A stretch of DNA of 64,000 bases from Prauserella isguenensis (GTDB lineage: Bacteria; Actinomycetota; Actinomycetes; Mycobacteriales; Pseudonocardiaceae): the NCBI RefSeq assembly GCF_014191605.1, contig NZ_JACHWU010000002.1, positions 496,001-560,000 on the forward strand, written 5' to 3'. A model generated the notes under the pieces. It searched no databases. It was not told where the DNA came from and saw nothing but the letters and a program-made list of their open reading frames with translations. Both the position numbers and the translations under genes were made by a program. This document shows positions 26,163-34,985 of this stretch, piece after piece. Within the stretch, counting starts at the first letter, position 1. Every line of letters starts with the position of its first letter.

Positions 26163-26879
26163 GTGGCTGCCGTCGGCTTTTCTCAGGCCGTTCGATCCAC
26201 GCCAGCCGGCGCCTTGCCGGCGAGCATGGTTCCGCATCCGCGGGAAGAGTTGTTTTCCGTGATGGTGGTCGATGACCACCCGTTGTTGAGGGAGGCGATC
26301 GCCGGACGACTTGCCCAGATGGGCGCAGGCACGGTGCACGAGGCCGCCACGGTGGCCGAGGCCAGGGCGCGCGCGACGGCCACGGGGCCGTGCGATCTCG
26401 CCATCCTGGATCTCGGTCTGCCGGACGGCAGCGGCATCGAGCTGGTCACCGAGCTGCGCAGCAACGCCTGGCCACGTGTCGTGGTCCTGGCATCGTCGGA
26501 CGACCCGTACGCGGTCCGTTCGGCGTTCCAGGCCGGGGCGCAGGCCTACCTGCTCAAGTCCGCGTCGCCGGTGGTCGTCACCGACGGCGTGCGCCGGGTG
26601 CTCGACGGCGGCGTGTACGCCGACCCGAGCGTGGCACCGGTGCTGGCCACCGGCACCCGGGTTCCCGGCACGGACAACACCCCGCGCGAGCTCTCGGCAC
26701 GCGAGGTGGAGGTTCTGCAGCTCGTGGCGGACGGCCAGTCCAACAAGGAGATCGGTGAAGAGCTCAGCCTCTCCGCGCTCACGGTGAAGTCCCACCTGTC
26801 GCGGATCGGCCGCAAGCTCGGCACCGGTGACCGGGCCCAGATGGTGGCGCTGGCCATGCGTGCCGGCGTCATCCGCTAG
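26163..26879 (+). CDS. LuxR/NarL-family orphan response regulator
   Basis: 238 aa from a GTG with GGAGG 7 bases upstream. An extra N-terminal stretch of about 30 residues precedes the receiver domain, which has the acidic pair in VVDDHP, the phosphoacceptor Asp in AILDLGLPDGSG and the Lys in YLLKSA. The C-terminal LuxR helix-turn-helix (LSAREVEVLQLVADGQSNKE, then TVKSHLSRIGRKLG) binds DNA. No histidine kinase is adjacent, so it is an orphan. The long structured upstream region suggests extensive control of its own expression. Confidence 0.9.
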   Translation: MAAVGFSQAVRSTPAGALPASMVPHPREELFSVMVVDDHPLLREAIAGRLAQMGAGTVHEAATVAEARARATATGPCDLAILDLGLPDGSGIELVTELRSNAWPRVVVLASSDDPYAVRSAFQAGAQAYLLKSASPVVVTDGVRRVLDGGVYADPSVAPVLATGTRVPGTDNTPRELSAREVEVLQLVADGQSNKEIGEELSLSALTVKSHLSRIGRKLGTGDRAQMVALAMRAGVIR

Positions 26880-26932
26880 CGCCGACCTCATCCCTACGGG
26901 GCGGGCTCGCCGGGGGCAGGCGACCCGTCCCG

Positions 26933-26938
26933 TAGGGT
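26933..26938 (+). promoter_or_regulatory. -10 box of the RNase D gene (near-leaderless)
   Basis: TAGGGT ends 8 bases before the GTG at 26947, leaving at most one or two untranslated bases. Confidence 0.4.
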
Positions 26939-26946
26939 TAACACCC

Positions 26947-28215
26947 GTGCACAACGCAGAACACGCTTCCCCCGCGACGGCCGCGACCGATGCGGCGGAC
27001 GACGGGGAGGCTGCTGCGCCGGAGCTGCTGACCCGGCCCGTCGACGGCACCCCTCCGGTCATCGAGGACGCCGAGGCGCTCCGCGAGGCGTGCGACCGGC
27101 TCGCGGCCGGCAGCGGCCCCATCGCCATCGACACCGAGCGCGCATCGGGCTACCGCTACTGGCCCAAGGCCTATCTCGTGCAGATCCGCCGTCAGGGCGC
27201 AGGCACCGTGCTCGTCGACCCGATCCCGCTCGCCGACGAGCTGGCGCCGCTGGCGGCCGCGCTCGGCGACGCCGAGTGGGTGCTGCACGCCGCGTCACAA
27301 GACCTTCCGTGCCTGGCGGAGCTGGGCCTGCACCCGGCCGCGCTGTTCGACACCGAACTCGCGGGCAGGCTCGCCGGCCACGAACGCGTCGCGCTCGGCA
27401 CCCTCGTCGAGAAGCTGCTCGGCTTCACCCTGGAGAAGGGCCACAGCGCGGCCGACTGGTCGCGGCGCCCGCTGCCCGACGATTGGCTCGACTACGCCGC
27501 ACTCGACGTCGAACTCCTCGTGCCGCTCCGCGACACCCTCGAGGCCGAACTGGCCGCCCAGGGCAAGCTCGAGTGGGCCGGGCAGGAGTTCGAGGCCGTG
27601 CGCACGGCCCCCGCGGCGCCGCCGCGCGCCGAGCCGTGGCGGCGCACCTCGGGCGTGCACAAGGTCCGGACCCCACGCGGACTCGCCGCGGTCCGGGCGC
27701 TCTGGGAGGCGCGTGACGAGATGGCGCGCAAACGCGACCGCGCACCGTCTCGGGTACTGCCCGACAGCGCGATCATCAACGCCGTGCTCGCGGATCCGTC
27801 CACGCCGCAGCAGCTGCAGGCGCTGCCGGTCTTCGGTGGCCGTGTGCAGCGCCGCTACAGCGCCCACTGGCTTCGCCAGCTGGAGGCGGCCAGGGAGCTG
27901 CCGGCCGAGGAACTTCCCAGCACGTCGACGGGTGGCGACGGACCGCCGCCCGCCAACCGCTGGGGCGACAAGGACCCGGACGCCGCCGCCCGGCTGACCG
28001 CCGCCCGCACAGCGCTGACGAAGATCGCCGAGTCGCACACGCTGCCGGTGGAGAACGTTCTCCTGCCCGACCTACTGCGCCGCACCTGCTGGAGCCCGCC
28101 CGAGGACCGTTCCCCCGCGGGGGTCGCCGCGGCGCTCGCCGACGGCGGAGCGCGGCCATGGCAGGTCGAACTCGTTGCCGACGCGCTGAGCACCGCGCTG
28201 CACGCCACGGCCTGA
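26947..28215 (+). CDS. rnd: Ribonuclease D-like 3'-5' exonuclease with HRDC domain
   Basis: 422 aa. DEDD exonuclease acidic residues occur in AIDTER, HAASQDLPCL and DYAALDVELLV. A TEL-type segment (FDTELAGRLAG) lies between them. The C-terminal half contains helicase-and-RNase-D C-terminal (HRDC)-type helices. RNase D trims structured RNA such as tRNA 3' ends. It matches Rv2681 in position. The start is GTG. Confidence 0.9.
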   Translation: MHNAEHASPATAATDAADDGEAAAPELLTRPVDGTPPVIEDAEALREACDRLAAGSGPIAIDTERASGYRYWPKAYLVQIRRQGAGTVLVDPIPLADELAPLAAALGDAEWVLHAASQDLPCLAELGLHPAALFDTELAGRLAGHERVALGTLVEKLLGFTLEKGHSAADWSRRPLPDDWLDYAALDVELLVPLRDTLEAELAAQGKLEWAGQEFEAVRTAPAAPPRAEPWRRTSGVHKVRTPRGLAAVRALWEARDEMARKRDRAPSRVLPDSAIINAVLADPSTPQQLQALPVFGGRVQRRYSAHWLRQLEAARELPAEELPSTSTGGDGPPPANRWGDKDPDAAARLTAARTALTKIAESHTLPVENVLLPDLLRRTCWSPPEDRSPAGVAAALADGGARPWQVELVADALSTALHATA

Positions 28216-28391
28216 GCACGGGCCGACCGTGTCGGCGTGTCCACCGACCGGCGGCCACCGGCCCCTCCGCCGCGGAGCCGCACCGGTCCCGAGCCGTACC
28301 CGACGTGGCGGCGTTCTCCCGCGCCCCGTGGAGTGACACACGGTGGGCGAGGCCACCCTGCGAAGCCACCGGAACCGCGACTACCATCGCG

Positions 28392-28407
28392 GTTACCGGC
28401 TGGTAAC
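28392..28407. promoter_or_regulatory. TetR-type operator upstream of fadA-fadB
   Basis: A perfect inverted repeat GTTACC GGCT GGTAAC, 64 bases before the fadA start and in the only promoter region of the operon. Symmetric TTACC/GGTAA sites are typical of TetR-family fatty-acid regulators in actinobacteria. No such regulator is encoded nearby. Confidence 0.6.
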
Positions 28408-28470
28408 AACGCTGTACGGGCCGGCTTCCGAGTTTCCGACACCGCGAACATCACCTCCGAAGGAGCACCC

Positions 28471-29673
28471 GTGTCCGCACCCGCGCGCACCGTGGCCTTC
28501 GTCGACGGGGTACGCACCCCGTTCGGCAAGGCAGGCGACAAGGGCATCTACGCCAACACACGGGCCGACGATCTCGTCGTCAAGGTCATCCGCGAACTGC
28601 TTCGCCGTCATCCGGAGCTGCCGCCCGAGCGGATCGACGACGTCGCCGTCGCCGCTACGACCCAAACCGGTGACCAGGGCCTGACCATCGGCCGGACCGC
28701 CGCGCTGCTGGCAGGCCTGCCGAAGTCCGTTCCCGGTTTCGCCATCGACCGCATGTGCGCGGGCGCCATGACGGCCGTGACCTCGGTCGCGGGCGGCATC
28801 GCGTTCGGCGCCTACGACGTGGCCTTCGCGGGCGGCGTCGAGCACATGGGCAGGCACCCGATGGGCGAAGGCGTGGACCCGAACCCGCGATTCCTGTCCG
28901 ACAAGCTGGTCGACCCGTCCGCTTTGGTCATGGGCCAGACGGCGGAGAACGTCCACGACCGCTACCCGGCGATCACCAAGCAGCGCTGCGACGCCTTCGC
29001 CGTCCGCAGCCAGGAGCGCTTCGCCGACGCCGTGAAGGCGGGCAAGATCGGCCCGGAGCTGGTACCGGTCGCCACCCGGCACCCGGAGCTGGGCTGGGAC
29101 CTCGTCACCGAGGACGAACCGCCCCGTCCCGGAACCACGATGGAGAACCTCGCGGGCCTGAAGACGCCGTTCCGCCCGCACGGCCGGGTCACCGCGGGCA
29201 ACGCGGCGGGCCTCAACGACGGCGCGACCGGCGCACTGCTCGCCGGTGAGGACACCGCGCACGAGCTGGGCCTGCCGGTGGGCATGCGCCTGGTCGGCTA
29301 CTCGTTCGCCGGTGTCGAGCCGGAGGTCATGGGTGTCGGCCCCGTGCCTGCGACCGAGAAGGCACTCGCCCGCGCCGGACTGTCGATCTCCGACATCGAC
29401 CTGTTCGAGATCAACGAGGCGTTCGCCGTCCAGGTTCTGGCGTTCCTCGACCACTTCGGCATCGCCGAGGACGACACCCGCGTCAACGCCTGGGGCGGTG
29501 CGATCGCCTGCGGCCACCCGCTCGCCTCGTCCGGCGTGCGGCTGATGACCCAGCTCTCGCGCCGGTTCGCCGAGCGTCCCGACGTGCGCTACGGCATGAC
29601 GACGATGTGCATCGGTATCGGCATGGGCGGCACCGTCATCTGGGAGAACCCCCACTGGGAGGGCAACAAGTGA
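28471..29673 (+). CDS. fadA: Acetyl-CoA acyltransferase (thiolase), beta subunit of the fatty acid oxidation complex
   Basis: 400 aa. The nucleophilic Cys is in DRMCAGAMT, the active-site His in NEAFAVQ and GHPLASSG, and the second Cys in TMCIGIGMGG. It cleaves 3-ketoacyl-CoA to acetyl-CoA and a shortened acyl-CoA. The GTG has AGGAG upstream. Its stop overlaps the next start by 4 bases (GTGA at 29670), so it is coupled to fadB. The pair resembles mycobacterial fadA/fadB but here lies between RNase D and dxs. Confidence 0.92.
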   Translation: MSAPARTVAFVDGVRTPFGKAGDKGIYANTRADDLVVKVIRELLRRHPELPPERIDDVAVAATTQTGDQGLTIGRTAALLAGLPKSVPGFAIDRMCAGAMTAVTSVAGGIAFGAYDVAFAGGVEHMGRHPMGEGVDPNPRFLSDKLVDPSALVMGQTAENVHDRYPAITKQRCDAFAVRSQERFADAVKAGKIGPELVPVATRHPELGWDLVTEDEPPRPGTTMENLAGLKTPFRPHGRVTAGNAAGLNDGATGALLAGEDTAHELGLPVGMRLVGYSFAGVEPEVMGVGPVPATEKALARAGLSISDIDLFEINEAFAVQVLAFLDHFGIAEDDTRVNAWGGAIACGHPLASSGVRLMTQLSRRFAERPDVRYGMTTMCIGIGMGGTVIWENPHWEGNK

Positions 29674-31778
29674 TCACCGCAGAACAGGCGCAGAGCGCAT
29701 TCCCCGACGAGGTCGTCACCCGTGCGGTGACCCGAGTCGTGAACGTACCCGGCCTCGACAAGCCGGTCGCCCTCATCACGATCGACAACGGCCACGACCA
29801 CACCCGTCCGTCGACGTTCGGCCCGCAGAGCCTGGTGAGCCTGAACGCGGCGTTCGACGAGGCCGTCGCCGCCGACCCGGCCGCCATCGCCGTCACGGGC
29901 AAGCCGTTCGTGTTCGCCGTCGGCGCCGACCTGTCCGGCGTGGAGCAGATCTCGGACCCGGAGTTGGCGCGGCAGATCGCGCAGACCGGGCACGACGTGT
30001 TCCGCAGGTTCACCGAGTCGGAGATCCCGACGTTCGCGTTCGTCAACGGCGCCGTGATGGGCGGCGGGCTCGAACTCGCGCTGTCGTGCCACTACCGCAC
30101 GCTGGCGGACAACGTCGCCGCGATCGCGCTGCCCGAGGTGTTCCTCGGGCTGTTCCCTGGCTGGGGCGGCACGCAGTTGCTGCCGAACCTGATCGGCCCG
30201 GACGCCGCGGTGACGGTGATCGTCGAGAACGCGCTGAACCAGAACAAGATGCTCAAGCCGAAGCAGGCCGCGGAGCTGGGCATCACCGACGAGCTGCTTC
30301 CGTCGGCGGACTACCTGGAGCAGTCGCTGCTGTGGCTGGCGAAGGTGGTCCGCGGTGAGGTCACACCCGCCCGCAGGGAGATCGACCGCGGCGGCGAGTG
30401 GGACGCCGCCATGGGCCGGGCGAAGGCCGTGGTGGCCGGCAAGACCAAGGGCGCCTCGCCGGGTGCGGAGAAGGTGCTCGAGCTTCTGGAACTGGCCCGC
30501 ACCGCCGACCGGGACGCCGGCTACGCCGCCGAGACCGAGGCGCTGGCCGAGCTGCTGATGTCCGATTCGCTGCGGTCCGGGCTGTACTCGTTCGACCTGG
30601 TCAACAAGCGGGCCAAGAAGCCTGCGGGTGCGCCGGACAAGTCGCTCGCCCGGCAGGTCGGCAAGGTCGGCATCGTCGGCGCGGGCCTGATGGCCAGCCA
30701 GCTGGCGCTGCTGTTCGTGCGCAGGCTCAAGGTGCCGGTCGTGCTCACCGACGTCGACCAGGAGCGGGTCGACAAGGGTGTGTCCTACGTGCACGGCGAG
30801 ATCGACAAGCTGCTCGAGAAGAAACGCATCGGTCCCGACGAGGCGAACCGGCTGCGTGCGCTCGTGTCCGGTTCGCTGGACAAGGCGGCGTTCGCCGACG
30901 CGGGCTTCGTCATCGAGGCGGTGTTCGAGGACCTGGGCGTCAAGCGGAAGGTCTTCGCCGAGGTCGAGGAGCACGTCGGCCCGGAGTGCGTGCTGGCGAC
31001 CAACACCTCGTCGCTGTCGATCACCGCGATGGCCGCCGAGCTGCGACACCCGGAGCGGGTCGTGGGATTCCACTTCTTCAACCCGGTCGCCGTGCTGCCG
31101 CTGCTGGAGATCGTCCGTGGCGAGCGGACCGACGACGAGACGCTGGCGACGGCGTTCTCGGTGGGCAAGCAGTTGAAGAAATCGAGCGTGCTCGTCAAGG
31201 ACGCCCCGGCGTTCGTGGTGAACCGGGTGCTGACACGATTCCTCGGCGAGGTGCTGGCCACGGTGGACGAGGGCACGCCGTTCGACGTCGCCGATTCGGC
31301 GCTCGACCCACTGGGTCTGCCGATGTCGCCGATGACGCTGCTGCAGCTGGTCGGCCCGCCGGTGGCGCTGCACGTGGCCGAGACGATGCACGAGGCGTTC
31401 CCCGAGCGCTACGGCGTGAGCGAGAACCTGAAGCGGTTCGTCGAGGCCGGCAAGTCGGCGGTCTGGCAGTGGGACTCGGCCGGCAACCAGACGGTCGATT
31501 CCGAGGTCGCGGAGCTGTGGCAGCAGGGTGATGCGCCGTCGACGGCCGAGCAGGTGCGCGAGCGGGCGCTGGCTGCCCTGGCCGAGGAGATCCGCATCAT
31601 GCTCGACGAGGGCGTCGTGGCCGAGGCGCAGGACATCGACCTGTGCATGATCCTCGGCGCGGGCTGGCCGTTCTGGCTGGGCGGCATCACGCCGTACCTC
31701 GACCGTGCGGGCGTGTCGGAGAAGGTCGCGGGCAAGCCCTTCCTGGCTCCGGGCGTGGCGTCGGTTCCCCCGGCGTGA
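29670..31778 (+). CDS. fadB: Fatty acid oxidation alpha subunit: enoyl-CoA hydratase / 3-hydroxyacyl-CoA dehydrogenase
   Basis: 702 aa fusion. The N-terminal crotonase domain (about 1-200) has oxyanion-hole loops FAVGADLSG and NGAVMGGGLE. The NAD-binding domain starts at KVGIVGAGLMASQLA (about residue 330), followed by the catalytic His in GFHFFNPV and the C-terminal helical domains. It performs two consecutive beta-oxidation steps, and the partner thiolase fadA completes the cycle. The GTG start overlaps the fadA stop. It ends 12 bases before a strong hairpin. Confidence 0.92.
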   Translation: MITAEQAQSAFPDEVVTRAVTRVVNVPGLDKPVALITIDNGHDHTRPSTFGPQSLVSLNAAFDEAVAADPAAIAVTGKPFVFAVGADLSGVEQISDPELARQIAQTGHDVFRRFTESEIPTFAFVNGAVMGGGLELALSCHYRTLADNVAAIALPEVFLGLFPGWGGTQLLPNLIGPDAAVTVIVENALNQNKMLKPKQAAELGITDELLPSADYLEQSLLWLAKVVRGEVTPARREIDRGGEWDAAMGRAKAVVAGKTKGASPGAEKVLELLELARTADRDAGYAAETEALAELLMSDSLRSGLYSFDLVNKRAKKPAGAPDKSLARQVGKVGIVGAGLMASQLALLFVRRLKVPVVLTDVDQERVDKGVSYVHGEIDKLLEKKRIGPDEANRLRALVSGSLDKAAFADAGFVIEAVFEDLGVKRKVFAEVEEHVGPECVLATNTSSLSITAMAAELRHPERVVGFHFFNPVAVLPLLEIVRGERTDDETLATAFSVGKQLKKSSVLVKDAPAFVVNRVLTRFLGEVLATVDEGTPFDVADSALDPLGLPMSPMTLLQLVGPPVALHVAETMHEAFPERYGVSENLKRFVEAGKSAVWQWDSAGNQTVDSEVAELWQQGDAPSTAEQVRERALAALAEEIRIMLDEGVVAEAQDIDLCMILGAGWPFWLGGITPYLDRAGVSEKVAGKPFLAPGVASVPPA

Positions 31779-31790
31779 GGTGACGGCCGT

Positions 31791-31827
31791 GGTGGGGCCC
31801 GGGAGCGGCACGCTCCCGGGCCCCACC
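31791..31827. terminator. Strong bidirectional terminator between fadB and the peptidase gene
   Basis: Perfect 17-base arms (31791-31807 and 31811-31827) with a 3-base loop between convergent genes. It is the most stable hairpin seen in the window. Confidence 0.85.
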
Positions 31828-31848
31828 GTATAGGTCGTTATACGTCGA

Positions 31849-33729
31849 TCATCCGCCTGAGTTCTGCAGCTGCGCCCATGCACGCTCGGCCTGCTTGCGC
31901 CAGCCGTTCCCGTCGCCGGGCGCCGCCTGCTCCATCGCGCGGAAGAACCGTTCCTTCGACAGCTGCGGCACGGGGAGCCCCAGCTTCCCGTGCCGGCCGG
32001 CGTACGCACCGTGTTCACGGGGGAAGTCGTCGAGCCCCTCGCGGTAGCAGAAGGCGATGCCGTCGGCGTCGCCTTCGAGGCCGCCGCCGCGGTTCATGCT
32101 CTGACTCTCCGGCCGCGCGGTCTCCCCCGGCAGATCGCGCCCCGCGGGCATGCGGATGCCGAACCGCTCACGCGTCTCGTTCTCGACGGCGCCGACCAGC
32201 CGGTCGCCCAGTTCCAGACTCGCACCGAGCCGGTCCCCGACGTACCGGGTCAGGTACTGCGCGGCCTCGTCCTCGCGGCCCGCGTCGTAGTGCCGGGCCG
32301 CCTTCGCCACGACACCGTCCTGTTCGGACAGCAGACCACGTTCGAATTTCTCGATCTCCGCGGTCACCGGCTTGTAGAACGCCTCGGGGTGTTCACACGT
32401 GTGGTACATCAACCGCTTGAACGTCCTGGTGGCGTACTCGGTCGCCTCGAGCGGCGCGTAATCGGCCGCGACGTGCGTCGACGCCGTCCCGCTGGTCAGG
32501 TACCGGTGCTGCTTGAACTCCGGCGGCACGTCCTCGGCTCCGATGTAGACGGGCACGTAGGGCGTCGTGACCGCGCCGGTGACGGCGGTCCACAGCGCGT
32601 TGAGGTTCTTGTTGTCCACGTCGGACAACTGCGCCACCTGCCCGTAGCCGGAACGATCGTGGGACCACCGCGGATCGCGTACGTAGGCGAGCATGTCCTC
32701 CAGCGACACCGGCGCGAGTTCGTCGGCCAGTTCACCTTCCAACTCCCCCTGCACGTTGGCACCCCATGGATGGGTCGGGCTCACTTCGCGCTCGTCGGGC
32801 TGCCAACCGCCGTAGACCGCCTGCGGGTCGAAGGTGTCGTGCTCGGCCGGATCGAACCAGCCCTGCTCCACCGCGTAGTCGATGAAGTGGTCGGAGGCGA
32901 GGAACTCGTCGGGCCGGTCCTGATAGTCCAGGGGCAGCGGATCGAGGTAGCCGGGGAAGGACACGCGGGTCTCGTCCGGACCGAGCCGCTCGGCGGCCCA
33001 CAGTCCCTGGCTGCCGCCGTAGTTGACGAGCACCCAACCCTCGTTCTCGTCGGCGAACAGGTGCGAGTTGCCGCCGTAGGTCGAGTAGCCGTACCGGTCG
33101 ATGAGAGCGCCGACGATCTCCACGGCCTCGCGTGCGCTCGTGGCCCGTTCCATGGCGATACGGGACAGGTCGCTGTAGTTCGGGCCGGTCTGCACCGCGT
33201 CGGTCTTCTCCAGCAACCGGTCGCTCGTCGGCGACCAGACATCGCGGGCCGCGACGCCGTGCTCGTTGAGACCGCCGTTGGTCAGCGGGGCCGGGAACCC
33301 TTCGAACTCGGAGTAGTTCGACGAGATGTACTTGGCCGTCCGGCGCGCCTGTGGGATCTCGGTCAGCTGCCCCGGGTACCCGGCGCGGTCGGTCACGCCG
33401 ACCGTCGTGGTCGCACCGTCGGGGAACTCCCGGCTCGGCACGATCTCGAGCCAGTGGCTGGACGGCTCGTGACCGAACCCGCCGAGCAGGGTCGTACCGT
33501 CCTCGGTGAGGTTCTTGCCGACGTAGAACGCGATACTCTTCGTCGGCGCGTTCGGGCGCAGCACGCTGTCGCCACTCCCGGCCGCGGCGGCGTCGCCGGC
33601 CCGCGCGGGGTCACCGGGGTCGGCGGCGGCGCCGGGGACGACGAGCAGACCTGCGGCGACGAGCAGGCTCAGCGCCGCACCGGAGCCGCGCCGCCACGCC
33701 CGGCGATGCCTCGTTCTGGGGATACGCAC
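31849..33729 (-). CDS. Secreted C69-like (dipeptidase A-type) peptidase with Ser at the expected nucleophile
   Basis: 626 aa from a GTG with a strong AGGAAGG upstream. The N-terminus has HRRAWRRG followed by a hydrophobic stretch ending around AAA-DPG, a Sec or Tat signal peptide. The mature domain starts near KSIAFYVGKNLTEDG, which aligns with the N-terminal nucleophile motif of the C69 family. The first residue of that motif is Ser65 rather than the usual Cys. Later NNxG-type motifs (NGGLNEHGVAARD, GGNSHLFADENEGW) fit the fold. It probably acts on peptides outside the cell. It lies downstream of a two-component system on the same strand. Confidence 0.8.
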   Translation of the reverse strand: MRIPRTRHRRAWRRGSGAALSLLVAAGLLVVPGAAADPGDPARAGDAAAAGSGDSVLRPNAPTKSIAFYVGKNLTEDGTTLLGGFGHEPSSHWLEIVPSREFPDGATTTVGVTDRAGYPGQLTEIPQARRTAKYISSNYSEFEGFPAPLTNGGLNEHGVAARDVWSPTSDRLLEKTDAVQTGPNYSDLSRIAMERATSAREAVEIVGALIDRYGYSTYGGNSHLFADENEGWVLVNYGGSQGLWAAERLGPDETRVSFPGYLDPLPLDYQDRPDEFLASDHFIDYAVEQGWFDPAEHDTFDPQAVYGGWQPDEREVSPTHPWGANVQGELEGELADELAPVSLEDMLAYVRDPRWSHDRSGYGQVAQLSDVDNKNLNALWTAVTGAVTTPYVPVYIGAEDVPPEFKQHRYLTSGTASTHVAADYAPLEATEYATRTFKRLMYHTCEHPEAFYKPVTAEIEKFERGLLSEQDGVVAKAARHYDAGREDEAAQYLTRYVGDRLGASLELGDRLVGAVENETRERFGIRMPAGRDLPGETARPESQSMNRGGGLEGDADGIAFCYREGLDDFPREHGAYAGRHGKLGLPVPQLSKERFFRAMEQAAPGDGNGWRKQAERAWAQLQNSGG

Positions 33730-33848
33730 GGCGTTCCTTCCTCTCGGGATCAACAGAGAGGAAGGTTAGCGACGATAAGGATTAAGACGGAAGTAATGGT
33801 ACGGACGTGTGATTCTTCGCTGACCGGACACGGAAAGCGGACCGGTCG

Positions 33849-34985
33849 TCACGTCGCCGCGGGCAGGCGGACGGTGACCGACAGGCCGCCGCCCACGACT
33901 GGTTCGGCCGAGACCACGCCCTCGTGCGCCTCCGCGGCCGCACGCACGATCGACAGGCCGAGGCCCGCACCGTGCCGCGCCGTCCTGGCCACGCCCGCGC
34001 GGCGGAACGGTTCGAACAGTCCCGCCACCGTCTCCGGATCCAGCAGCTGCCCGGACGAGCGCACCGTCAACGTCGTCCACCGGTCGCCAGCCATCGTGGT
34101 GACCTCGATCCACCCGGCGTCGACGTTGTGGCGCACCGCGTTCTCCAACAGGTTTCCCGCCACGCGTTCCAGCAGCGCCGCGTCCCCGATCGTCAGCGCC
34201 GGAGCCAGCCGCAGGTCGACGTTCAGCTCACGTCGCCGCGCGTCGGGTTCGACGACGTGCCATGCCCGCCCCGCGACCTCGGCGACGTTGACCCGCTCGG
34301 TCAGCGCGATCCCGGCGCCGTCGGTGCGGGCGAGCAGCAGCAGCGACGTCACGAGCCGTTCGGCACGTTCGGTGGCGTCGCGCACGACACCCGCCATGCG
34401 GCGCAGTTCGGCCTCGTCGGCGTGCTCGTCGGACAGCGTGACGTCGAGTTCCGTCCGGATGACGGCCAGCGGCGTGCGCAGCTCGTGGCTCGCGTTGGCC
34501 ACGAACTGCCGCTGCGTGTCGAACGCCGACTGAAGCCGGTCCAGCATCGCGTCGATGGTGCGCGCCAACTCGGCGAGTTCGTCCCGCGTGGACACCTCGC
34601 CGATGCGCTCCCCCATCGACTCGCCGGAGAGCCGCTGCGCCGTCCCCGTGATGTCGCGCAGCGGCTGCAGCACGCGCGAGGTGAACGTCCACGCGAGAAT
34701 GCCCGCCGCGGCGACCACGAAGCAGAACGCGATACCCCCGGCGACGACGACCCGTTCACGCGCCTCGTCACGCAGGTGCTCGGCCAGGTCCTCGGCTTTG
34801 ACGTGCACGCCGTCGACCTCGACGACCGTTCCCGGGGGCAGCTGCGGCACCCCGCCCACCGCGTCGCCGACGAGCGTCCAGGCCAACCACAGCAGCAGCG
34901 CGCTGACGGCCGCGACGAGCGCCGTCGCGAGGACGGTGATGCGGGCGCGCAGACTGCGCGCCGGAATACCCGTGCGCCGGATCAC
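33849..34985 (-). CDS. Two-component sensor histidine kinase
   Basis: 378 aa. Transmembrane helices at about 17-40 and 81-103 flank a short external loop of about 40 residues. A HAMP linker precedes the phosphoacceptor His in FVANASHELRTPLAVI. The ATP-binding domain shows NLLENAVRHN and GAGLGLSIV. Its GTG starts directly after the TAA of the response regulator, so the two are co-translated. The signal is unknown. The peptidase gene downstream on the same strand is a candidate target. Confidence 0.92.
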   Translation of the reverse strand: MIRRTGIPARSLRARITVLATALVAAVSALLLWLAWTLVGDAVGGVPQLPPGTVVEVDGVHVKAEDLAEHLRDEARERVVVAGGIAFCFVVAAAGILAWTFTSRVLQPLRDITGTAQRLSGESMGERIGEVSTRDELAELARTIDAMLDRLQSAFDTQRQFVANASHELRTPLAVIRTELDVTLSDEHADEAELRRMAGVVRDATERAERLVTSLLLLARTDGAGIALTERVNVAEVAGRAWHVVEPDARRRELNVDLRLAPALTIGDAALLERVAGNLLENAVRHNVDAGWIEVTTMAGDRWTTLTVRSSGQLLDPETVAGLFEPFRRAGVARTARHGAGLGLSIVRAAAEAHEGVVSAEPVVGGGLSVTVRLPAAT

